From Biomphalaria glabrata (Eukaryota > Mollusca > Gastropoda > Planorbidae), in contig NC_074716.1 in assembly GCF_947242115.1 (NCBI RefSeq), forward strand, positions 12,025,365-12,089,364: DNA of 64,000 nt, read 5' to 3'. The notes beneath the pieces were generated by a model. The model had not been told where the DNA came from, did not search any database, and was given only the letters and a program-made list of their open reading frames with translations. Position 1 is the first letter of the stretch. Each line of letters begins with the position of its first letter. Made by a program: the position numbers and the translations under genes. Shown here in pieces: positions 1-8,234 of this stretch.

Positions 1-126
1 ACTCTGACTTGCATTTATTAGTGTAGAAATTAGTGGAAAAAAAATTTTCTTCATTTTGTCCTTTACATGAAATATAAACCAACACGACAATAGACTGTTT
101 AGCATTAGACCCGTTAAAAGCCGGAA

Positions 127-154
127 CCAATCAGATGATAAGGCCTATATAAAG
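127..154 (+). promoter_or_regulatory. CCAAT box plus TATA box, probable MIP promoter
   Basis: A CCAATCAG box at 127-134 is followed by TATATAAAG at 146-154, with initiator-like TTCAGACA near 166. Transcription would start at about 168-180. No start codon in a good frame follows. The first coding exon of the insulin-related gene opens with a clear acceptor at 2325-2326, so a non-coding first exon starting here and ending at one of the GT sites near 230 is the simplest reading. Spacing and order are seen in the sequence; the link to the MIP gene is inference. Confidence 0.45.
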
Positions 155-623
155 CTCAGTCGAGTTTCAGACAAGCGTCGCTACCTGTAATGGGCAGATT
201 CTCAATTTCGATTTCCTGTAAAAAAAATAAAAAATTACGGAATCTTCAATGCTAACAAAATACTTACACCCCCCCCCCCCCAAAAAACAAAACACTTTTT
301 ATTTTATAAATTTTAACTATAAAAAAAGAAGGAAAAAGTAGGTTTATTTTTATTACATTTTTCTAAAGAGAATAGAAACTGCTTAGAAATACTGCCCTGG
401 GCTTCCGCTTACTTAAATCCAACTCTGCTATAAAACAGTCATCTTTTTTTTTTCACAAACTGTACATTAATTATTTCAATATTATTTTCTTCTAGCTCTT
501 TGCTATGATATGATGTTAAAACAGAAAAAGGGGGGAGGGGGGGCGCATTATGTAACAAACATTACGTGTTACATTCCTAGAGCGGTGTGAGGTGGCTAGT
601 TGTTTAAAACAGGTAATGTAGGA
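155..623. other. AT-rich stretch without recognised genes
   Basis: This follows the putative promoter and is AT-rich, with a run of C at about 271-283 and A/T homopolymers. It may include a short non-coding first exon of the MIP gene just after the TATA box. No coding potential, RNA gene or transposon was recognised. Confidence 0.4.
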
Positions 624-1182
624 CAGAGGTTCTCAAACTTTTTTGCCCCGGAGACCTCTTTATAGTCTAAACAGTTATGAGGGACAAACTATCTCTCTTA
701 TCTTCTTATATAATACAGACGTTACTTCAAAAAAGAAGATGATTACGTCCTACGCCTCATACATTTAGTCATGCATATCTAGTCATGCCTATTAACCAAT
801 GACCTAAATTATGGTTTTCCTGGCTAGTTCAGGCAGTAGGGAAGAAGAAGCATTTGTACAAATTTGTCCTAGCATATAGAACGAGGAATGTGCCTTTATC
901 TTTGTGTCTTTCAGAGTATTTTATTAGATTTTATTTTTGTATTTGAAGATTATGTTTCAGTGTTTTATGTATAATTGCTACTTTACTTTAGAGTCTTCTA
1001 TCCTGAAGGCTTTCTATATTTAGTGATTTTACTCTCCGATCGGATTAACTGGTTTTTAATGAAGAAGTTATTTTGAATGTATACAATTTTCATCTTTCTT
1101 CTGAACCCCAACGATCGGCGCCTTCGCGGAGGTCACGCTACGATCGTCTCGCGGACCCCCGAGCACAGTTTGAGAACCACTG
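624..1182. mobile_element. hAT-type non-autonomous element carrying an inserted dispersed repeat
   Basis: The left end reads CAGAGGTTCTCAAACT and the right end, read on the opposite strand, CAGTGGTTCTCAAACT. These are imperfect inverted ends of the type common in hAT (Charlie-like) elements. Both ends are followed by a G+C-rich segment. The centre (about 705-1080) is a copy of dispersed family A, which also occurs near 4911, 5715, 7757 and 56355, so it looks like an insertion into an older element. No clean 8-bp target duplication was found, which suggests age. No transposase remains. Confidence 0.55.
705..1080 (+). repeat. Dispersed repeat family A, longest copy
   Basis: The family begins around TATAATACAGACGTTACTTC and continues through GATGATTACGTCCTACG, GTCATGCAT and a motif near AACCAATGAC. 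The same order recurs at 4911-5010, 5715-5860, 7757-8015 and 56355-56540. This copy runs further downstream than most, through GAGTATTTTATTAGATT. No protein is encoded and I cannot assign a class. The frequent TCTTATCTTA start is a shared edge feature. Confidence 0.6.
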
Positions 1183-1189
1183 ATTTATA

Positions 1190-2088
1190 GGAATGGACCA
1201 GCGAACGTTTCCAATACATCGTTTGGTTTATAGCCTCGAGACATGTGACGTCCCAGTCTTAAAAACAAAAATAGTATCTTACTTTGATTACGAAAAGAGG
1301 TATTTCAGGAATATTTTCGTCTTGTGGTAGATGTTTGTTTTCGTAGTTTTGAATATAAGATTATTTAAAGGTTTAGCGAAAACTTCTAAAAAGAAAAAAA
1401 TACGATATTTTAAAATATATTTTCTGAACATTAATATGAGAAATGAAATATTAGTGAGCATGAGATTTTTGTAAAAGACACAACAGGCTGCGTGGTAAAT
1501 TGTTAAACTCCATACAGGCTGCTCAGTAAATAGTTTGAATGATTTCGAATTTCAAGACGGCGAGGAACAAGAGCAACAATAAAAAAGATGTTCAGTTAAT
1601 CTTTTTCTCTTGAATTCTAATTATGTTACTGGTGATCCGGTACAGGACTAGATGTTGGCCTGACCGTCTTGACCCTCTGGGGGATGATCATTAATAGTCT
1701 TTACGTCAAGGACATGGGCGTTTAACGGGGTGGTCTGGAAGCGTTTCAGTAATAAGGATTGACAGAAGGAATTCAATCAGTAATTTTGGAATTGATTTAA
1801 GCAGCACTTCAAAGTTGTCTGTGTCCAGTGGTTGGACTGGTCAGTTAAATGTCTCATGAGAAGCTGACATGAGGAGGAAGGAAAAAGAGTTACAGAACTA
1901 TCTTAAAATTTGATTAGAAAAAAAAAGCACTCTACTAAACTGCTCGCTACCTTAATGTTTTTAATAGAACGTAGAATTCTGGTGCTTAAAAAAGTAATTG
2001 GCCACTCTATTACAATGTTTTCTAATAAGATAATAAGAAAAACAAAGGCAGTGATGTCCAAACTACGACAAGTGGGATAACTCTCTGC
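1190..2088. other. Non-coding stretch in the MIP 5' region
   Basis: AT-rich DNA between the hAT-type element and repeat family F. It probably belongs to the first intron of the MIP gene. I see no open frame with coding character, no RNA gene and no recognisable repeat. Confidence 0.35.
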
Positions 2089-2245
2089 TATCCGGCCTTT
2101 CGAAACACCTGCCCACAGGTCTTAATGGAGTTTCAGTTCGATCGGACTAAACTTTTTGCTTCGATGTTTCCCGAGACACGCATGTCGGGCATACATCTGT
2201 CCCCCAGGGACCTAGAGTTCTATTAGATCTAACTAGCCCAAGAGT
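2089..2245. repeat. Dispersed repeat family F, uninterrupted partial copy
   Basis: This block (CACCTGCCCACAGGTCTTAA, later GACACGCATGTCGGGCAT and CCTAGAGTTCTATTA) is repeated at 3376-3800. The copy here has no insertion between the TGTCCCCCAGGGACC and GAGTTC parts, so it serves as the empty-site comparison for the miniature transposon in the second copy. Class unknown. Confidence 0.6.
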
Positions 2246-2338
2246 GTATCTATCGTTTCACAGTAATGTTTTTCTAATTAATTAAAATGTTTTTTTTACC
2301 AATACATTTTTTAAATTTAATTTCAGGTGTACTCCAAC

Positions 2339-4722
2339 ATGCAGCTGCTAAAGGGAAATCAATCAACCATGGCCTACGTAAGCAGACTGCTACTTCTGCT
2401 CACCCTCGCACACAGCACCAGTGTCACAGTGGCCGAGTACGACCACACCTGTAACGTGTTGAGTAGGCCGCATCGTAATGGCAGGTGTGGACGCCTACTG
2501 GTAGACACTGTCAACCTGCTGTGTAACTCCTTCTCGGGACTGTTGGTGAAGAGAGATACCACAGAGAGAGGTAGAGATTGTATAGATAAGTGATTGTTAA
2601 ATAGTAGTACTATTATAGATGTATCGATTTAGTGATTAATTTATAAGGGCGAAAGAAAAAAGGCAGTAGTCAGCGTGCCGCATCGAAATAAATGATAAGA
2701 CATAATGGAATACAGCACAAGTCGTAATTGTCCATTGTCTTTGCTTTTATATAAAATCTAAAATAAAACATGTACAAAATGCATAAAGCTACGTAAACCC
2801 AAGCATGCATGTCAGGTTTTATGCATTTAAAGCCTACCATATTTATGAGAACAGGCACGAGTATGTCCCCTTCATATGGGAGGCACGGTGGCTGAATGGT
2901 AAAGCGTTTGGCTTCTGAACCGAGGGGCCCCGGATATGAATCCTGGTGAGAGTGGGTTTTTATATTTCGGGATCCTTAGGGCGCATCTGGGTCCACATAG
3001 CTCTAATGATCTAATGAATACCTGACAATAGTTGGGGAAAAGTAAAAGCGGTTGGTCGCTGTGCTGGCCACATGGCACCCTCGTTAACCGTGGGCCACAG
3101 AAACAGGTAACCTTTACATCATCTACCCCATAGATCGCAAGGTCTTAGAGGGGAACGTAACTTTCCTCTAGTATATTAATTTCATGGCTGATTTCGAAAC
3201 CCATTCCGCTCCTGCTCTACAGCCCCGTGATCTGATGCTTTCTAACCCCTCGAAAATGTTTGTGTATGTATGCAAACAGAGTGTGCAATTTGAATATGGC
3301 ATAATATGCTCGAAAATTACACTTTTATGTTGGTCTATATGTGGCAGAAAAAAATAACTACTAGCTCTCTGAGAATCCGGCCTTAAGAAACACCTGCCCA
3401 CAGGTCTTAATGGAGTTTCAGTTCCATTGGACTAAACTTTTGCTATGTTTCCCAAGACACGCAAGTCGGGCATGCATATGTCCCAGGAGCGTAGCTAGGA
3501 ATTTTCCATCGTTTGGGGAGCCCGGGGGCTTGACGTCTTTGGGGGCCCATTGCATTTTGCGCAATATTAATTTTTAATGTAAAAAACAACACTCATTTGT
3601 GCCCAGGGGGGATTTTTTTAATTCTCCCCCCTCCTCCCCCACCGTAGCTGCGCCACTGGTATGTCCCCCAAGGATCTAGAGTTCTATTACATCTAACCCC
3701 TCGAAAGTTATGTGCAGATGCCTGTGCATTACTCACAATTGGAATATGGCATAATATGCTAGAAAATTAAGCTTTAATTTTGGTCTATATGTGGCAGATA
3801 AAATAAAATAATGAATTGAGAGATTTCAATTTCAAATTTAATGTATACATCATTTTTGCATGTACTAAACGCTGAAGGTATATTAATTGAAGGTATGCTA
3901 GTCACAAGTGGTTCTGTGTCGTTTTCTTGGTGGTCGACTATCTGTATGTTAACTTTATCCAGGTTACATTAAAGAAATTTTAAAAGATACAAGTCTGAGT
4001 GGTTGTTCAATTTTTCAAAATTTGAATTAGTTTGTTTATAAATTTCTGATGTTTCATCAGAAATGAATAGAATTACCTCCTAGCCCAGACCTCCAGCTTG
4101 ACGGCAGAGAATGGCAACGAGCAGAACTGGAACTATTAGATCACGACGACGACAGCTCAGAACGCATACCACACGACCAGGCAGCCATATTATTAGAATG
4201 GTGTTCTGACTGTCATAATACATGCTTGACTAATTGACTTGTTGGTTGATGCCAGTCTCTAGAATGGCTGATTAAATAGCTTCAATGATTTGTTGAAAAC
4301 AGTTTATCAGTCGTGTTGTAAATGATGGATTGAAGAATGTATAGATAAGTGGAAGATAGATTGAATATATTGTTCGAACGTGACTGTTTCATAGGTTGAT
4401 TCATTGTTCTACAAAGTATTAACTGTTAATAAGATGTGACTATATGACTTGATAAATTCATTGATTAATTCGTGTCTGTTATGCTGTGAATTGATTGAGC
4501 TTTTCATTTCTCTTTCTATCAGTAAACGAGAACCTTAAGCACATTCTCCTGAACAAAAAAGAAGCCCTGTCCTATCTGACAAAGCGTGAGACGCGGGGCT
4601 CCATCGTGTGTGAGTGCTGCTATCACACCTGTACCATCTCCGAGCTCCTCAAGTATTGCAGCTATGATGTGTACAACAGCAAACATGCAGCCGCCTACCG
4701 GAGCAGTCATCAGGGCCAATAA
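2339..4722 (+). CDS. Molluscan insulin-related peptide precursor (MIP)
   Basis: A secreted insulin-superfamily prohormone. Coding exons are 2339-2570 and 4523-4722, joined in phase 1 to give 143 aa. The acceptor before exon 1 is at 2325-2326, the donor GTAGAG is at 2571, and the next acceptor is TATCAG. A second in-frame Met at residue 11 has a better context (ACCATGG) and directly precedes a leucine-rich signal peptide, so it may be the real start. The B chain follows (C38, C50, C62; core RPHRNGRCG), then KR at 71-72, a C-peptide, KR at 98-99, and the A chain (C107, C109, C110, C114, C123; core [10 protein letters not shown]). Eight cysteines rather than six match the four-disulphide molluscan insulins of Lymnaea and Aplysia. 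The protein continues 20 residues past the last A-chain cysteine. In snails such peptides act as neuroendocrine growth and metabolic hormones. The family call is firm; the paralogue is not resolved. Confidence 0.92.
2879..3165 (+). mobile_element. tRNA-derived SINE, family B
   Basis: The 5' end has a degenerate pol III A box (GTGGCTGAATGGTAAAGCG) and a B box (GGATATGAATCC). A conserved body follows, with AGTTGGGGAAAAGTAAA, GGCCACA and a CATAGATCGCAAGGTCT tail. Two further copies in the same order lie at 42385-42640 and 43575-43800 in CEP290 introns. It is non-coding and depends on a LINE for movement. Subfamily not identified. Confidence 0.75.
3238..3800. repeat. Dispersed repeat family F, tandem one-and-a-half copies
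   Basis: The block at 3238-3352 (ATCTAACCCCTCGAAA-like start, then ATATGGCATAATATGCT and GGTCTATATGTGGCAGA) is the second half of the unit. A full unit follows at 3376-3800, ending with the same motifs. The full unit is split by the miniature element at 3484-3658. The first half of the unit also occurs at 2089-2245. Confidence 0.6.
3484..3658. mobile_element. hAT-type miniature transposon (MITE), 175 bp
   Basis: The left end is CAGGAGCGTAGCTAGG and the right end, inverted, CAGTGGCGCAGCTACGG. The flanks are ATATGTCC (3476-3483) and GTATGTCC (3659-3666), an 8-bp target duplication with one mismatch. Eight-bp duplications with CAG ends are the hAT signature. The insertion interrupts repeat family F, whose other copy at 2089-2245 lacks this segment. 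No coding capacity. Confidence 0.8.
4067..4237 (+). other. Open G+C-richer segment in MIP intron, A-chain-like cysteine motif
   Basis: The segment is open for 56 codons between two stops and stands out from its AT-rich surroundings. Its translation is acidic and mostly unremarkable, but ends [15 protein letters not shown] before a stop. The spacing of these three cysteines recalls the A-chain start CECCYHTCT of the real exon 300 bp downstream, with one cysteine replaced. Possible acceptors are CTCCTAG at 4082 and CTCCAG at 4096, but neither joins the phase-1 end of the B-chain exon in this frame. It could be a dead duplicate exon, an alternative terminal exon using an unseen donor, or chance. 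Confidence 0.25.
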
Positions 4723-4910
4723 CTTGTGTTGTCTCCAAGTGTCTGTTGGTGTTAGAGAGTGTTGATGATCTGCGAGATTATGTGTCGATTGTGTCTCACA
4801 TTTAGAAGAACCACACAGTGCTTAGAAATTGTTTCTGTTTGATTATTTATTACACTTGTCATATTGTAACGAAAGAGACGACGCTGTTATTTCCTGTTTA
4901 AATACTTATC

Positions 4911-5010
4911 TTTTCTTATATAATACAGACGTTACTTCAAAAAAGAAGATGATTACGTCCTACGGGTCATGCATTCAGTCATGCATAATAACCAATGACT
5001 TTTGGTCACA
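4911..5010 (+). repeat. Dispersed repeat family A, short copy
   Basis: It carries the family start TATAATACAGACGTTACTTC, then GATGATTACGTCCTACG and AACCAATGACTT. It lies about 190 bp past the MIP stop codon, so it could be part of the MIP 3' untranslated region or lie just after it. No AATAAA was seen between the stop codon and this repeat. Confidence 0.6.
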
Positions 5011-5099
5011 CATCTGTGTAACTACGCTAAGAGTCCAAATATTATGATAATTTTTAAAAAAAAGAGTTTAAATTAACTTTATGTAGTAGGCTAATATGT

Positions 5100-5400
5100 G
5101 TAGCATAAGCCGCTTGGTTACCTAGCAAGAGGGCTCGAGTTTAAATCTTGATTCAGATTAGAAATGTTTGAGATTCAACTAGAATTGAGTTGTGTTTGTT
5201 GGACTTCAAAGGCAGTACTGAAACCATCTCCCAGACTACCGACGTCTACAACATGTTCATGAAGATATTGGAGCAGAGGACACTAAACTTGGGTTCGAAT
5301 CTCGATGTAGACTAGATTTAACTAGAACTGAGTTGTGTTTGCTGAGCGCTCAATGGCAGTAGGCCTGCTGAAACCTGTTAGGAATTGGGTTCCACGAGAT
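5100..5400 (+). mobile_element. tRNA-derived SINE family C, two partial copies
   Basis: Two similar segments (about 5115-5240 and 5285-5400) contain CGAGTTTAAATCTTG or GGTTCGAATCTCG as a B-box-like sequence. Both continue with GAACTGAGTTGTGTTTGCTG (or a variant) and GGCAGTA. The same body occurs near 39288-39480 and, inverted, at 46717-46895. Boundaries are approximate. Confidence 0.5.
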
Positions 5401-5428
5401 AATAATTAGCAGAAACGGTCGTTTAACG

Positions 5429-5626
5429 CAGTGTTTCCCAAACTTTTGACCTATGTGTACCCCTTTTATAACTTTTGTAATGCTGAGTACTCCTCACCCC
5501 CCACCACACTTTAATTTATTAACAGAACATGATAAATGGGTATTTTAAAAAATCAGCATAGTTAATGAGATGCAACGCGTTTCCCGTACCTTTGGGGGTA
5601 AGCGTACCCCACTTTGGGAAACACTG
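5429..5626. mobile_element. hAT-type miniature transposon (MITE), 198 bp
   Basis: The ends are CAGTGTTTCCCAAACTTT and its near-perfect inverse, AAAGTGGGGTACG read outward to CACTG. The flanks are GTTTAACG at 5421-5428 and GTTTAACG at 5627-5634, a perfect 8-bp target duplication. Inner subterminal GTACCCC motifs also mirror each other. It is non-coding and relies on an outside hAT transposase. The exact duplication suggests a fairly recent insertion. Confidence 0.88.
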
Positions 5627-5714
5627 GTTTAACGAATAGTTGGTTAGATCAAGAAAAAGGCATTTTTCTTAGATAGCAACTGACATCAAATCGCGCGCAT
5701 CAGTACACTGATTT

Positions 5715-5860
5715 CTTATCTTATATAATGCAGACGTTACTTCAAAAAAGAAGATGCTTACGTCCCACGCGTCATGCATTTAGTTATGCATGTTTCTCTA
5801 AGTCTCAATGACTTAAATTCTGCCAAGTCACTGGTTTACCTGAATGGCTCATCTGACAAG
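5715..5860 (+). repeat. Dispersed repeat family A copy
   Basis: It starts at TCTTATCTTATATAATGCAG and keeps the ordered motifs GACGTTACTTCAAAAAAGAA, GTCATGCATTTAG and AAATTCTGCCAAGTCACTGG. It ends near TGAATGGCTCATCTGACAAG. No coding capacity. Confidence 0.6.
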
Positions 5861-7002
5861 CATAGTAGGTCTGATATATTTAATATATATATTATTTATT
5901 CCAGCTAAAAATAAAGTGAAACATTTAAAGTTGTCTTCCATTACAACTGTAACTTAAAGCACAATCTTGAACACAATCAGTACAGTAGAATCTATAACAA
6001 ACATTTAGAACACAAACTAGTCAATCTAGACTAGTGTCAAGGAAGAGAAGAATTCCCTTCTAATAAGAATTTCGTCTCATGATGTACATTTAGACAATGT
6101 TATATCTTTGTACTGAAGTTAAATATTGACTTTATGTCATCTTCAGTTTTCTTTCCGATATTTGCCTCTAATTAATTGTTGTATTTCTTTTGTAAGGACC
6201 TATGCAGCTCTTAAGTCTGTCTCTGGTCTGTGGAGTTTGTGCAATTGGTGTATGTGTTTTCCTCTTCTTTTTTTTTAACAGTCCGCCAAAATTGCAAGTT
6301 TTCATGTTTCTGTTTGGTTCTGGTTGACTTTTCTCTCAAAGTCTGACTTTGTGGTTTAATACAATGTTAAAATTTTTTATAAAACCGTTTTTTTTTAATG
6401 AAAATAATTTCTAAACTACAAAATAAAAAAAAATCTTGATGTAATGTCGAAACAGAAAAAAAAAAGAAATAAAAGAATAGACACCTTATATTCGATCTTG
6501 TCTTATTGTAACTGTTAAGAAATTGAGTTTTTTTGTTTGTTTGTTTTTGTTGTTTTTTTTTAACATTTTTTCTCTTTTCTTCAAAATCGGACAAGAAATA
6601 TTATTATAATGAAAGACAGGAAGTAGGCTTAGTGTAAGGCTATTATTTTAATATATATTTTATGATCTTTTAATACGTGAGAAGGCACTATAGACTAGAA
6701 TGTTGCTTATGTCTCTTTGCCACGAAGTCTACACCAAGCTCGTTGGAAACTTCAAACTACATCATACTTTGTTATTTATCTTTTAATCTCATTTGAAATT
6801 TAAATACAAACTTTAGTCCATCCTAAACTGAATAGAATTGAAAAAAAAATCAAATAAAAATAAATACTAAATCTAGCTTTAAAAATCGAATAAATATTTC
6901 CAGACACAGCTAAACTTATCTTTGTGGTCATTCAGTCATGGTAACATCTTCAATAATAACCACATTGGATGTAGAAAAATACAAAATCTTTTACACTTCC
7001 TT
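5861..7002. other. AT-rich spacer, no gene recognised
   Basis: Long A and T runs with low-complexity segments (about 6260-6600). Short open frames here are compositional. No RNA gene, transposon end or splice-framed coding segment was recognised. Confidence 0.4.
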
Positions 7003-7110
7003 TGTCCCAGCTCCCATTCTCGGTTCAAGTTGAAACGTTGTAGATGACAACATATAAGTCAATAAAAATCAACCAATCGATTAGCCTTGACTAATTAATT
7101 TTGTTTTATA
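7003..7110 (+). repeat. Dispersed repeat family E copy
   Basis: The motif CTCCCATTCTCGGTTCAAGT, followed by TGAAAC, a TCAATAAAAATCAA stretch and GACTAATTAATT, is shared with segments at 14527-14620, 31020-31140 and 31235-31370 in CEP290 introns. Class unknown and non-coding. Confidence 0.45.
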
Positions 7111-7756
7111 TGAAAAATGTACTAAACTAACGGGAGATACGGCCTTGCAATAATGAGGCATATGGCAGTGACTGAACGGTGCTTTCTCCCAAAAGCGCGA
7201 ATGGGACTCTTTGTCAACAAGCAAGATAGCAGACCCGTAAACGTCGCAAGACCAGCAGTTAGGATTGATTCAAAATAAAGGAACTTTTTGAACAGAAATG
7301 TCTAAAAAAAAAAAAATAGATAAATCTTGACAGACAACTTGCTTTAAAATATGATCACCAGTGCATAGTTGAAAAACGAAAGATTTGTGATAGCCAACAA
7401 TTTTGTTTTATATCTATGTTGTTCAAATTAAAGTACATTCAGATTAGACCTAGTATTATTTTAACTTGTAACTATAGGGGTCTACAATAGATTTTTTAAA
7501 AAACTTTTCTTATGTACACGAACAACAAACATTTCTGTGAACATTTTAATAGAAGTAAGTTACTTTACATGCAATGTTTAGGGAAAGGTATTAAGCGAAT
7601 TCGAAAGAGATAATAAAACAATGTCGGGATTGTTTATACAGATTTTAAATTATGTATACCGGTAACTAATAATAATAACGTCCCAACATTCTCGGTTGGG
7701 CCTGGAACGGAAAACCCGCAATAAGTAAGATAAGATTGTATAGGGCCTACATCTGG

Positions 7757-8015
7757 ATTTCTTATCTTATAGATTACAGATGTTACTTCAAAATAGAAGA
7801 CAATTACGTCCTACGGATGGCTGACTGTCGTTCAGATTCATCAATGGTCCCGGGTTCAAACCCTACCCGCTCCCATCCCCCGTCGTCCTGCGGGAGGTTT
7901 GGACTAGGAAGTAATTATCTTCAACTCTGAAGGAACATCCGAAACATATAAAACAAACAAACAAATGGATTTCATGTGTCAATCTAGTTATGCATGTTAA
8001 TCGGCGACTAAAACA
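7757..8015 (+). repeat. Dispersed repeat family A split by a SINE
   Basis: The left part (TCTTATCTTATAGATTACAG to ATTACGTCCTACG) ends at about 7816. The right part resumes near 7968 with TCATGTGTCAATCTAGTTAT. The interruption is the SINE at 7817-7965. Other family A copies run through this point without a break. Confidence 0.6.
7817..7965 (+). mobile_element. tRNA-derived SINE, family D
   Basis: It has a B box GGGTTCAAACCCTA, a hairpin-like CCGTCGTCCTGCGGG, the body GGTTTGGACTAGGAAGTAA and ACTCTGAAGGAACATCCGAA, and an AAACAAACAAAC tail. Related 3' halves occur inverted at 56545-56600 and inside the LINE relic at 63393-63512. The A-box end is degenerate. Confidence 0.65.
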
Positions 8016-8234
8016 TTCCTTAGTGTACATCATAAGATATAAAGTTCCCTCGTAACAGATACACCTCCAAGTTTTCATCCAGTATCCTTTAGACAGATGG
8101 ACTTTTAGTCCTGTTAATGGGACGTATGTCTGAGAGGCGTTTGCCACTTGGCTACCATAAGTAGACTTGAGTTGGAATACAAAATTAGACAAGAAAATGC
8201 ATGAAAGCGCATAGACACTTTCTCCTAAATACAT

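Larger units (their letters stand above)
2571..4522 (+). other. MIP intron with nested repeats
   Basis: This 1,952-bp intron separates the B-chain exon from the A-chain exon. It holds a tRNA-derived SINE (2879-3165), repeat family F interrupted by a hAT miniature element, and a G+C-richer open segment at 4067-4237 described separately. The intron lies between hormone chains in the C-peptide, the conserved position for insulin genes. Confidence 0.75.

Noticed and set aside
7863-8234. 123-codon open frame on the - strand
   Set aside because: It runs across a SINE, family A and plain AT-rich DNA, with no domain and no splice or start context.
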